Assembly: GCA_000803105.1 (NCBI GenBank)
Contig: JTDA01000018.1
Location: 8,650 to 72,649, forward strand
DNA: 64,000 nt
Direction: 5' to 3'
DNA from: Coprobacter secundus
GTDB lineage: Bacteria; Bacteroidota; Bacteroidia; Bacteroidales; Coprobacteraceae
Both the position numbers and the translations under genes were made by a program. The notes beneath the pieces were generated by a model, which saw only the letters and a list, made by a program, of their open reading frames with translations, made no database searches and was not told the DNA's origin. This document shows positions 45,014 to 53,339 of this stretch, piece after piece (the stretch's first letter is position 1; the number at the start of each line of letters is the position of its first letter).

Positions 45014-45109
45014 CTGTTTATAATTTACATATATTATTTAATAAAAGAAGTTCTATTTTTTAATAAAAAACTGTTAGCTTTGAAAAAATATTTCACCGGA
45101 TAATATAAA

Positions 45110-47416
45110 ATGAAGAAATTTTTATTGACTTTGTTTACAATATTTATTTGCCCCTCTCTTCTGTATTCTCAAACAGTAGGTTTGGTCTTAAGCGGTGGAG
45201 GAGCGAAAGGTATTGCTCACATAGGTGTTATTCAAGCTTTAGAAGAAAATAATATTCCGATAGATTACATTGCCGGTACATCAATGGGAGCTATTGTGGG
45301 AGCTTTATATTCGATGGGATATACTCCAGCAGAAATGGTAGAATTGATTAAATCTCCGGATTTTGCATCCTGGTCTACGGGAACCATGGAAGAAGACTAT
45401 ATTTATTATTTTAAGAAACCAGATTTAGTCCCGGAATTTGCATCTTTTAAAATAGGGCTTCAGGATTCCAGTAAAATTACTCCACATTTTTTGCCTCAAA
45501 GTCTGATAAATCCTTTACCAATGAATTTCGCTTTTATGCGAATATTTGCGCCCTATACAGCACAATCGGGTGGGAATTTTGATAATTTGTTTGTTCCATT
45601 CCGAGCTGTGGCGTCAGATGTATATAACAAAAGGCCTCTCATTTTGAAAAATGGAGATTTGGGAGATGCTGTTAGGGCATCAATGAGTTTTCCATTTGTT
45701 TTCAAACCGATTGAGATTGATGGTGTTCTTGTCTATGACGGAGGCATTTATAACAATTTTCCGATAGATGTCATGAAAGAGGATTTTAATCCTGATATTA
45801 TTATAGGTAGCAATGTAGCATCGGCAATAGAAAAACCTGACGAAAACAACCTTATGGGACAAATCGAGAATATGGTCATGCAAAAGACTAACTATACAAT
45901 AGATGAAAACGAAGGTATTCTTATTGATTTCGACCTAAAAGAATTTGGATTACTGGATTTTCCTAAAGCTGATATCATATATAATATTGGGTATGAAAAG
46001 ACGCAGGATATGATGGATTCTATCAAATCACGTATCCCCAGGGAAATTGCAGCTGATAAAATAGCATTGCAACGCATGATTTATAAAAGTAAAACTCCGG
46101 AACTTATTTTCGATGATGTATCGGTGCAAGGGGGAAATCATTCACAACAAAGTTATATAAAAAAACAGTTTCATACGAATGATGAGCGTCCTACATTTAC
46201 TCAAGAAGAAGCAAAAAAATCATATTATAAACTACTATCAGACTCAAAAATTTCCGATTTGATACCTCATGCTATCTATGAGGAGGAATCTGGAAACTTT
46301 AAATTGGATTTGAAAGCAAAAGTAAGCGATAATATCGTTTTAGGTATCGGTGGATATATATCTTCGGGTAATACAAACTTAATATATTTAGGGGCAAAAT
46401 ACAGGACATTAAGCCTTTATTCTATGGATATTGACGTGAATGGCCAGCTTGGGAAAACTTATACTACGGGACTGGCCTCAGTACGGTTCGAATTACCCAG
46501 TGATATACCTATGTATCTTAAGTTGATGGGAGTACACTCGAAAAAAAAGTATTATGAGAGTGAAAAACTGTTCTATATAGATGAGTCTCCGACATTCATA
46601 ACGAATGGAGAATCGTATTTTAAATTAAGAGTCGGACTGCCGTTTCTTACAACAGGAAAAACAGAGCTATCAGCAGGATATGGAACTCTTACTGACAGAT
46701 ATTATCAGTCAAACGTGGTAGATTATAGTCAAACAACAGCGGATAAGAGCAGTTATAAGTTATTTATGGGGTCGATTCGCTTTGAAAAAAATACATTGAA
46801 CAGTTTTATGTTTCCTGTATCAGGAAATAGCATTTCGGTTGTCGGTGAAGCTGTATATGGTAAAGAATATTATTATGCCAGTGAAGGAAAAGAGATATCT
46901 AAACGTTCGACTAATAAAAATAAACATTCATGGTTACAATTGACGGGACAAACTAATCATTACTTGAATTTATCACAGAAATTTACTTTCGGTATACGTT
47001 CTGAAATAGTATTATCAAGTAAAGGATTTTTTGATAATTATACTTCCACAATTATTCAAGCTCCAGCGTTTACGCCTACTCCTCATAGTAAGATGGTGTT
47101 TAACGAAGCATTCAGGGCAACACAATATATTGCAGCTGGGGTGCTGCCTATTTGGAAAATTGTGAATAAGCTGCAATTACGTACTGAACTTTATGGTTTT
47201 GCTCCTTTTTATAAAATAAAACGGGGAGAAAACAATAAGCCTTATTATGGGAAATTTATGAACTCGTTTGAATATATCGGAGAGGTTGCTTTAGTGTATG
47301 ATTTACCTTTCGCCTCGATTAGTATGTATGTAAATAAGTACAGCTATCCTAAAAATAACTGGAATTTTGGAATAGGATTAGGATTCTTGTTGTATAACGC
47401 TAAATTTATAGAATAA
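45110..47416 (+). CDS. PlpD-type patatin phospholipase with C-terminal barrel
   Basis: 768 residues with a signal peptide (MKKFLLTLFTIF, cut near LYSQ). The patatin domain (about 24-320) has the oxyanion loop GGGAKG (29-34), nucleophile Ser58 in GTSMG and partner Asp210 in DGG. A POTRA-like linker follows, then a C-terminal Omp85-like barrel (about 400-768) ending NAKFIE. This is the PlpD arrangement (type Vd-like self-transport of a lipase). Likely a phospholipase at the outer membrane. Alone between serB and the tRNA array. Confidence 0.92.
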   Translation: MKKFLLTLFTIFICPSLLYSQTVGLVLSGGGAKGIAHIGVIQALEENNIPIDYIAGTSMGAIVGALYSMGYTPAEMVELIKSPDFASWSTGTMEEDYIYYFKKPDLVPEFASFKIGLQDSSKITPHFLPQSLINPLPMNFAFMRIFAPYTAQSGGNFDNLFVPFRAVASDVYNKRPLILKNGDLGDAVRASMSFPFVFKPIEIDGVLVYDGGIYNNFPIDVMKEDFNPDIIIGSNVASAIEKPDENNLMGQIENMVMQKTNYTIDENEGILIDFDLKEFGLLDFPKADIIYNIGYEKTQDMMDSIKSRIPREIAADKIALQRMIYKSKTPELIFDDVSVQGGNHSQQSYIKKQFHTNDERPTFTQEEAKKSYYKLLSDSKISDLIPHAIYEEESGNFKLDLKAKVSDNIVLGIGGYISSGNTNLIYLGAKYRTLSLYSMDIDVNGQLGKTYTTGLASVRFELPSDIPMYLKLMGVHSKKKYYESEKLFYIDESPTFITNGESYFKLRVGLPFLTTGKTELSAGYGTLTDRYYQSNVVDYSQTTADKSSYKLFMGSIRFEKNTLNSFMFPVSGNSISVVGEAVYGKEYYYASEGKEISKRSTNKNKHSWLQLTGQTNHYLNLSQKFTFGIRSEIVLSSKGFFDNYTSTIIQAPAFTPTPHSKMVFNEAFRATQYIAAGVLPIWKIVNKLQLRTELYGFAPFYKIKRGENNKPYYGKFMNSFEYIGEVALVYDLPFASISMYVNKYSYPKNNWNFGIGLGFLLYNAKFIE

Positions 47417-47496
47417 TTTTGCAAATCTATATTACTGATTTTTTGAAATATAAATTCGAATGATAAATTTTAGAAATAAAAAGAGCTCATTTATTG

Positions 47497-47527
47497 TTTG
47501 GATAATTAAATAAATTACTATCTTTGC
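47497..47527 (+). promoter_or_regulatory. Promoter of the tRNA-Arg array
   Basis: TTTG (47497-47500), 18 bases, TATCTTTGC (47519-47527). The first tRNA starts 10 bases later. Confidence 0.7.
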
Positions 47528-47537
47528 AACCGCAAAC

Positions 47538-47611
47538 GGCTCCGTGGCTCAACTGAATAGAGCATCTGACTACGGATCAGAAGGTTACAGGTTTGAATCC
47601 TGTCGGAGTCA
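47538..47611 (+). tRNA. tRNA-Arg (anticodon ACG), copy 1
   Basis: 74 bases with full cloverleaf: acceptor GGCTCCG/CGGAGTC (one G-T pair), D arm, anticodon loop CTACGGA with anticodon ACG, T arm ACAGG/CCTGT with TTTGAAT loop, discriminator A. CCA is not encoded in full. A34 would be converted to inosine. First of three tandem copies. Confidence 0.97.
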
Positions 47612-47620
47612 CATAACACT

Positions 47621-47640
47621 CTTATTCTGGAGAGAATAAG
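47621..47640 (+). repeat. Spacer hairpin between tRNA-Arg copies 1 and 2
   Basis: CTTATTCT pairs perfectly with AGAATAAG around a GGAG loop. No T run follows, so it is more likely a processing or folding element than a terminator. Confidence 0.5.
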
Positions 47641-47653
47641 GATTCAAAATCGA

Positions 47654-47727
47654 GGTCCCGTGGCTCAACTGAATAGAGCATCTGACTACGGATCAGAAGG
47701 TTACAGGTTTGAATCCTGTCGGGATCA
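47654..47727 (+). tRNA. tRNA-Arg (anticodon ACG), copy 2, variant acceptor stem
   Basis: Identical to copy 1 except in the acceptor stem, GGTCCCG/CGGGATC. Pairs 3-70 and 4-69 are changed on both sides so that pairing is kept. Anticodon ACG. Confidence 0.97.
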
Positions 47728-47737
47728 CATAAATATT

Positions 47738-47811
47738 GGCTCCGTGGCTCAACTGAATAGAGCATCTGACTACGGATCAGAAGGTTACAGGTTTGAATCC
47801 TGTCGGAGTCA
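47738..47811 (+). tRNA. tRNA-Arg (anticodon ACG), copy 3
   Basis: Same 74-base sequence as copy 1, starting 11 bases after copy 2. Anticodon ACG. Confidence 0.97.
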
Positions 47812-47820
47812 CAAAATTAT

Positions 47821-47853
47821 AAAGTTGCAATTTCAAAATTGCAACTTTTTTTA
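47821..47853 (+). terminator. Terminator of the tRNA-Arg array
   Basis: AAAGTTGCAATTT (47821-47833) pairs with AAATTGCAACTTT (47836-47848), then TTTTT. Confidence 0.85.
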
Positions 47854-47933
47854 TGTATTTATTTCGGCAAAAATAGCCTCTATACGGCTTTATTTGCTAA
47901 ATTTGTTTGTATTATATTTTAACTGAAGAAACA

Positions 47934-48725
47934 ATGAAAAAAGTAATTTATTTTATGGTAGCTCTTGTATGTGGCAGTATTGTTGCTTGCAAAACTCAAA
48001 AAAGTTCGTATATCCCACCAGTAGATATTCAATCACTTAATGGTTCATGGAATATAATTTCTGTTAATGGCAAAAAAATTGTAAGTGATGAGCCGGTTTT
48101 TCTTACTATAAATATTGCAGAAAAGAAAATGTATGGAAATAATGGTTGTAATGTCATAAACGGGGCAATTATTACCGATGTAGCTAATCAAACAGCGATA
48201 AGTTTTGATAAAGTTATTTCTACAATGAAAGCTTGTATGCCAGACAATACCGAGGGACTTATCATGAAGGCCTTGAATGAGACAAAATCATATAAGGTAA
48301 TAGCCAATGGAAGTGCAGGTATTACAAAAATTGCTTTTTGTAATGAAAAAAAGAAAGATATCCTGGTACTCAGCAAAAAAGAAATCAATATATTAACCGG
48401 TGAATGGAAAGTTGGAAAGCTGAATGGCGAAGTCTTATCTGGAGAATATATACCTACAATGACAATTGATATAGCTGAAGGACGTTTGTATGGAAGTACC
48501 AGTTGTAATCGTATGAATGGTACCGTCAAAACAGATGCATCAGATGACAAAGCAATATCATTTGTACAAGTTGCAACAACCCGGATGGCTTGTCCCGGAA
48601 ACAATATTGAGACACCTTTTTTACAATCTTTGGAAAAAGTTACTCATTATAAGATAATAAATACATCTACTATAGATTTTCTTGATGCAACAGGAAATGT
48701 GTTGATTAGACTTAATAAAAAATAA
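47934..48725 (+). CDS. Double META-domain (HslJ-like) lipoprotein
   Basis: 263 residues from the ATG at 47934. The lipoprotein signal peptide ends SIVAC, with Cys as the anchor. Two META domains follow (about 30-140 and 150-263), each with the LxGxW and NNGCN/STSCNRMNG motifs typical of HslJ. The E. coli family member HslJ is a heat-inducible outer-membrane protein linked to novobiocin resistance; the activity is unknown. A candidate -7 element TAAATTTG is at 47898-47905. Confidence 0.88.
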   Translation: MKKVIYFMVALVCGSIVACKTQKSSYIPPVDIQSLNGSWNIISVNGKKIVSDEPVFLTINIAEKKMYGNNGCNVINGAIITDVANQTAISFDKVISTMKACMPDNTEGLIMKALNETKSYKVIANGSAGITKIAFCNEKKKDILVLSKKEINILTGEWKVGKLNGEVLSGEYIPTMTIDIAEGRLYGSTSCNRMNGTVKTDASDDKAISFVQVATTRMACPGNNIETPFLQSLEKVTHYKIINTSTIDFLDATGNVLIRLNKK

Positions 48726-48747
48726 ATACAGATATTTGAAATTTATA

Positions 48748-48789
48748 AAAAGGGGTAACAAGCGTATATGCCAACTTGTTTCCCCTTTT
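48748..48789 (+). terminator. Terminator after the META lipoprotein gene
   Basis: AAAAGGGGTAACAAG (48748-48762) pairs with CTTGTTTCCCCTTTT (48775-48789) with one T-T mismatch. It lies directly before the acetyltransferase start. Confidence 0.7.
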
Positions 48790-48802
48790 GTGTATTAATA
48801 TC

Positions 48803-49243
48803 ATGATACGGAGTGCTGAGAAAAGAGAGTATCCTACCCTATCTCAATTATGGCTGAGAGTTTCCATTCATGCACATCATTTTATTCCGGCAGAATATTG
48901 GATAGATAATGTGCATGACATGGAGACATTGTATCTTCCCCAAGCCGATAATTGGATATATAGCGAGAAGAATAAGATATACGGTTTTATTTCGATATGC
49001 GACGATTATATCGCAGCTCTTTTTGTAGATATACCCTATCAACGGCACGGAATAGGAAAAGCATTGCTCGATTTCGTAAAAGATAAATACCTCGTCAATC
49101 TGACACTAAACGTTTATAAAGAAAATTTGCAAGGGGTATATTTTTATCTGAAAAATGGTTTTATTATTAAAGAAGAGACAACCGATATACAAACTGGACA
49201 TCAGGAATATATAATGCAATACTGTAATAATAATTATCGATAA
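48803..49243 (+). CDS. GNAT-family N-acetyltransferase
   Basis: 146 residues from the ATG at 48803. The acetyl-CoA binding motif A appears as PYQRHGIGKALL, preceded by the usual central strand (AALFVDI), and YLKNGFI fits motif B. Substrate not known. The start directly follows the hairpin of the upstream gene, so it may be expressed only by read-through or from a weak promoter that I do not see. Confidence 0.88.
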   Translation: MIRSAEKREYPTLSQLWLRVSIHAHHFIPAEYWIDNVHDMETLYLPQADNWIYSEKNKIYGFISICDDYIAALFVDIPYQRHGIGKALLDFVKDKYLVNLTLNVYKENLQGVYFYLKNGFIIKEETTDIQTGHQEYIMQYCNNNYR

Positions 49244-49287
49244 AGCATAAAATGGGTATATAAATTATATACCCATTTTATGCTTTA
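49241..49287. terminator. Bidirectional terminator between the acetyltransferase and cytochrome genes
   Basis: A perfect 22-bp stem (49241-49262 with 49266-49287, core GCATAAAATGGGTATA) with a 3-base loop, between two convergent genes. Confidence 0.85.
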
Positions 49288-49301
49288 TTCTAATTGAAAT
49301 A

Positions 49302-50681
49302 TTAATTTGCCGACGTCAGTTTTTTACCTTGAAACTCCCCTGTTAATGTATTCATAAATGTGACAATTTTTTCTGCATCATCATCTTTTAGTTCATCCCC
49401 AAGTTGGTATTTAGCCATGTATTGAACCGCATCTTTCATCGTTTTCTGACTTCCGTCATGAAAATAGGGTGCTGTCAGTTCTATATTACGGAGGCCTGGG
49501 ACTTTGAAACGATGGCGGTCTCTCTCTTCTTTTGTTTGCTTGAATCGTCCGTTATCTTCCTCTGTTATTGGGGCATTTCGTTCTTCAAAGTAACTATGTG
49601 CCAATCCCATATATTCGTAAGATTGTCCTCCTAAGTTTACGCCGACATGGCAAGTAGCACATTTGTTTTCCTTAAATAATGCATAACCATCTATAGCTTC
49701 TTGAGATATTGCTGATTTATCACCTTTGAGATATCGGTCAAATGCAGAATTTGGAGTAATCAATGTTTTTTCAAATTCTTCTATTGCATTGGTGATATTT
49801 TTTTCGGAATACCCGTCAGGATATATGGCAATAAAGCGTTTGGTAAATTCTTTATCGGCTGCCAGTTTTGCGATAATGTCATCAAACGACTGGCTTGCCA
49901 TTTCTACCGGATTCAATGGAGGTCCTGCTGCTTGTTCTGCTAATGTTCCGGCACGACCGTCCCAGAACTGGACAAAATTGAATGCGGCATTGTACACGGT
50001 CGGAGCATTTACTCTTCCAAACTGACCGCCTACACCTTCAGAATATTGTTTATTATCTACTCCTCCCGTATTTAAATCATGGCATGACGCACAAGAGACT
50101 GTATTGTCTGAAGATAACCGGGTATCATGAAATAGTATCTTACCTAATTCTACTTTATCAGGATTTACGGGTATAGAATCGACAATGGGCTGTATCGGTT
50201 CATTTGCAAACTCTTCACATGCGAGACCTGTAGCATAATGGGTTTCCCGTTGTTTTTTTACCCAGGAAAGCATCATCGATTTCTCTTCTTTATTTAGAGA
50301 TGCACCCCAATGAATCATGTAATAACGATGCAAAGGCATACTTCCATCCGTAACCACTTTTTCAATTTTGGCCAATATCGTTTCATCTATCTTATTTCCG
50401 CTGGCTAATGATTCATAAGTTTTGGCAAGATCTTCATGTTTCAGCCCCTTTTCAATATCTCCTTTTACCATAAAGCCGACAATAGGGAAAGATGCATAAA
50501 AAGGTTTTTCACCGTCAGCACTATGACATGATAAACATCCTCCTGTTTCAAGTATAGTTCTTGCCTGCATTTCTGATGTTAAATTGGCAGGAGGTGGTTG
50601 GTTGATAATGCGATACGTAATAGCAATAAATATAATAGCTGCCAATATTGCCATTACACCAATCTTTAGCCACTTTTTCAT
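49302..50681 (-). CDS. Three-haem cytochrome c peroxidase with N-terminal haem-binding domain
   Basis: 459 residues. An N-terminal membrane anchor (about 5-25) precedes three c-type haem sites: CLSCH (49-53) in a separate haem-binding domain, and CASCH (197-201) and CATCH (341-345) in the di-haem CcpA/MauG-type peroxidase part. It reduces hydrogen peroxide in the periplasm with electrons from the quinol pool or a cytochrome. Fusing the first haem domain may give direct electron input. It needs the cytochrome c maturation system. It has a possible -7 element at 50707-50714 (minus) and diverges from nhaD. Confidence 0.92.
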   Translation of the reverse strand: MKKWLKIGVMAILAAIIFIAITYRIINQPPPANLTSEMQARTILETGGCLSCHSADGEKPFYASFPIVGFMVKGDIEKGLKHEDLAKTYESLASGNKIDETILAKIEKVVTDGSMPLHRYYMIHWGASLNKEEKSMMLSWVKKQRETHYATGLACEEFANEPIQPIVDSIPVNPDKVELGKILFHDTRLSSDNTVSCASCHDLNTGGVDNKQYSEGVGGQFGRVNAPTVYNAAFNFVQFWDGRAGTLAEQAAGPPLNPVEMASQSFDDIIAKLAADKEFTKRFIAIYPDGYSEKNITNAIEEFEKTLITPNSAFDRYLKGDKSAISQEAIDGYALFKENKCATCHVGVNLGGQSYEYMGLAHSYFEERNAPITEEDNGRFKQTKEERDRHRFKVPGLRNIELTAPYFHDGSQKTMKDAVQYMAKYQLGDELKDDDAEKIVTFMNTLTGEFQGKKLTSAN

Positions 50682-50706
50682 AAATATTTATATTAAATTA
50701 TTTTCA

Positions 50707-50714
50707 CAAAGTTA
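50707..50714 (-). promoter_or_regulatory. -7 promoter element of the cytochrome c peroxidase gene
   Basis: The minus strand reads TAACTTTG, a match to TAnnTTTG, 26 bases before the ATG. No -33 box at normal spacing. Confidence 0.4.
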
Positions 50715-50746
50715 ATAACTTACATAACATCTAAAAAATATTTCTT

Positions 50747-50754
50747 TACTTTTG
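50747..50754 (+). promoter_or_regulatory. -7 promoter element of nhaD
   Basis: TACTTTTG matches TAnnTTTG; the ATG at 50839 is 85 bases further on. Confidence 0.4.
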
Positions 50755-50838
50755 TGAAATAAACATATAAACCGAATTATTAATATCATTGTTATTACAT
50801 AGATTATTTAATCGTTAATTTTTAAATTGAGAATTGCC

Positions 50839-52263
50839 ATGTTACTACCTATTGTTGTCATTTTTATTATCGGTTATTTATTGATTGCTTTAGAACATCA
50901 GATTCGTATCGATAAAGCCGCTACTGCATTATTGTTGGGGATGGTTCTTTGGACGTTATATACCATTGGTGCTCCCTATATTATTCCGCTGAATGATGCA
51001 GCAGAATTTCAGCATTATATCAGTAACTCTACAACACTTCAATCCCTTCCATTGGCTCAACAATGTATCAATTTTATCGTAAACGTAAAAGTAATTGAAC
51101 ATTTAGGAGATATTTCTGAGATATTATTTTTCCTTATTGGAGCTATGACAATCGTCGAACTTATCGATATACATGGAGGTTTTTCTATTGTTACCAGTCA
51201 CATAACTACCCGTAAGAAACAAAAATTGTTATGGTTATTGGCCATCATGACTTTCTTTATGTCTGCGATTTTGGATAATCTGACCACTTCTATAGTTATG
51301 ATTATGTTGTTGAGAAAACTTATTAGTGACCAGAAGGAAAGATGGCTTTTTGGTAGTATCATAGTTATTGCCGCTAATAGTGGCGGGGCTTGGTCTCCTA
51401 TCGGAGATATAACGACTATCATGCTTTGGGTAAAAGGCAATGTGACAACATCTGGTCTTGTTGGCTACTTACTTTTACCCAGTTTAGTTTCTATGCTTGT
51501 ACCATTACTGATTATATCCCGAAAAATAAAAGGAGAGCTCAATAGTGCTACAGAAACTGTTGTTTCTAATGTTGGTAACGCATTTACAACAAGAGAACGA
51601 ATGTTGATACTCATATTGGGTATATTAGGGCTTATATTCGTACCTATTTTTAAGGGATTCACATCTTTACCGCCATTTATCGGAGTAATGATTTCGTTGG
51701 GTTTATTATGGATATTTACCGATTGCCTATATAATAAGAAAAGAATCGATAGCAGCCAGCAACACCGTATTCCTTATGTACTTAAACGTATCGATACTCC
51801 TACAATATTATTCTTTTTAGGTATTCTTATGGCCGTTGCCGTATTGCAAGCGACCGGTATTCTTACGACTGTTGCAACATGGCTTGATAAAGAAATTCAT
51901 AACATTTATATAATAAATATATTATTGGGGATACTTTCCTCCATTGTCGATAATGTACCGCTGGTTGCAGCTGCCATAGGAATGTATCCTTTGCCCGACC
52001 CTTCTACTCTTTCGGGGTCGGAAACTACATATATGATGCACTTTATACAAGATGGAACTTTTTGGCAATTCCTATCTTATTGTGTAGGTGTAGGTGGGAG
52101 TATGTTGATTATAGGTTCTGCCGCAGGAGTTGTTGTAATGGGAATAGAAAGAATAAACTTTATGTGGTATCTACGCCATATCTCGTTTATAGCTTTATGT
52201 GGTTATTTAGCAGGTGCATTGGTATATATTGCCGAGGTATTGCTAACCAAAGGTGTATTGTAA
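50839..52263 (+). CDS. nhaD: Na+/H+ antiporter NhaD
   Basis: 474 residues from the ATG at 50839 (an upstream TTG is the alternative). About 12 membrane segments cover the whole length. The ion-transporter motifs SAILDNLTTSI and GGAWSPIGDITTI are well kept and their Asp/Thr pair resembles NhaD. It exports sodium in exchange for protons. Its leader is about 80 bases. A terminator follows. Confidence 0.93.
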   Translation: MLLPIVVIFIIGYLLIALEHQIRIDKAATALLLGMVLWTLYTIGAPYIIPLNDAAEFQHYISNSTTLQSLPLAQQCINFIVNVKVIEHLGDISEILFFLIGAMTIVELIDIHGGFSIVTSHITTRKKQKLLWLLAIMTFFMSAILDNLTTSIVMIMLLRKLISDQKERWLFGSIIVIAANSGGAWSPIGDITTIMLWVKGNVTTSGLVGYLLLPSLVSMLVPLLIISRKIKGELNSATETVVSNVGNAFTTRERMLILILGILGLIFVPIFKGFTSLPPFIGVMISLGLLWIFTDCLYNKKRIDSSQQHRIPYVLKRIDTPTILFFLGILMAVAVLQATGILTTVATWLDKEIHNIYIINILLGILSSIVDNVPLVAAAIGMYPLPDPSTLSGSETTYMMHFIQDGTFWQFLSYCVGVGGSMLIIGSAAGVVVMGIERINFMWYLRHISFIALCGYLAGALVYIAEVLLTKGVL

Positions 52264-52284
52264 GGATATAATCGAAATAAAAAG

Positions 52285-52328
52285 AAAAGAGACTGAGGTA
52301 TGATCTCCCATACTTCAGCCTCTTTTTT
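52285..52328. terminator. Bidirectional terminator between nhaD and manA
   Basis: AAAAGAGACTGAGGTATG (52285-52302) with CATACTTCAGCCTCTTTT (52309-52326), one mismatch and one G-T pair, flanked by A and T runs. Confidence 0.75.
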
Positions 52329-52348
52329 AATTGTTATCGGTCATAAAA

Positions 52349-53326
52349 TTAAATCTTCGGTATATAACATTCGAGGAGCTTAACCTTTGTTTGTACCCCA
52401 AATTTAACCCACTCTATTGCTGCCGGTACAAGTATGGTTTCTCCTTGCCGGATGTTTATATTGTTTCCATCATTATCTGTCAACGAAGCCTCTCCTTCCA
52501 TACATATGTATACGACGAAAGAATCTTTATCGGAAATTGTTCGTTTTATGTCTTTATTTAAATCAAGTAAGTTGGTGACAAAATATTTGCAACTAACAAG
52601 ACCCACTGTTTTATCTGATTCAGAAGTATATACGGTCTTCAAATCATCGTACATTTTATAATCAATGGCATCTTTAGCCAGTTCTGTATGTAATTCCCGA
52701 CTTTTACCATTTGCATCTTTTCGATTATAATCATAGATACGATATGTTATATCTGAAGTCTGTTGTATTTCGGCAATAAAAATGCCTTTGCCTATGGCAT
52801 GTACACGTCCTGCCGGGAGAAAGAATACGTCTCCACTCTTTACTGGATGAAATTGCAGTACGTCCATAATCGTATTATTATGAACTCTTTCTACATATTC
52901 ATCAGGGGTTATCTGTTTGGAAAAACCAGAATACAGTCCAGCACCTTCTTGCGCTGCAATCACATACCACATTTCAGTTTTTCCAAAGGAGTTGTGTCGT
53001 TTTGCCGCTAACTCATCATTTGGATGTACTTGTATCGACAAGTTGTCTCGGGCATCAATAAATTTTATCAATAGTGGAAATTTTTCACCAAATCGATCAT
53101 ATACATGTTTTCCTAAAAAATCAGCACCGAAACGTTGTATCATTTCCGTCAAAGAACAACCTTTGTATTCACCGTTGTCTACAACCGATACATTGTCTTT
53201 TACTTGGGAAATTTCCCAACTTTCTCCGATTCCATCCTGTAGTTCAGATAAATGTTTAAACTTGCATATTTCAGCACCACCCCACAAGATTTTTTTCAGA
53301 ATTGTATTAAACTTAATTGGATACAT
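52349..53326 (-). CDS. manA: Class I mannose-6-phosphate isomerase
   Basis: 325 residues, the short form. Zinc-ligand motifs are present: QVHPND and the Glu of KTEMWYV in the N-terminal cupin. It interconverts fructose-6-P and mannose-6-P for GDP-mannose synthesis. It follows the GHL10 hydrolase by 13 bases in the same operon, ending at a bidirectional terminator. Confidence 0.94.
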   Translation of the reverse strand: MYPIKFNTILKKILWGGAEICKFKHLSELQDGIGESWEISQVKDNVSVVDNGEYKGCSLTEMIQRFGADFLGKHVYDRFGEKFPLLIKFIDARDNLSIQVHPNDELAAKRHNSFGKTEMWYVIAAQEGAGLYSGFSKQITPDEYVERVHNNTIMDVLQFHPVKSGDVFFLPAGRVHAIGKGIFIAEIQQTSDITYRIYDYNRKDANGKSRELHTELAKDAIDYKMYDDLKTVYTSESDKTVGLVSCKYFVTNLLDLNKDIKRTISDKDSFVVYICMEGEASLTDNDGNNINIRQGETILVPAAIEWVKFGVQTKVKLLECYIPKI

Positions 53327-53339
53327 TGTGTTTTTATAT

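Noticed and set aside
47660..47926. An 88-codon open frame with an internal near-repeat over the tRNA array
   Set aside because: The repeat is the tRNA-Arg copies themselves; the frame is a by-product of tandem tRNA sequence.
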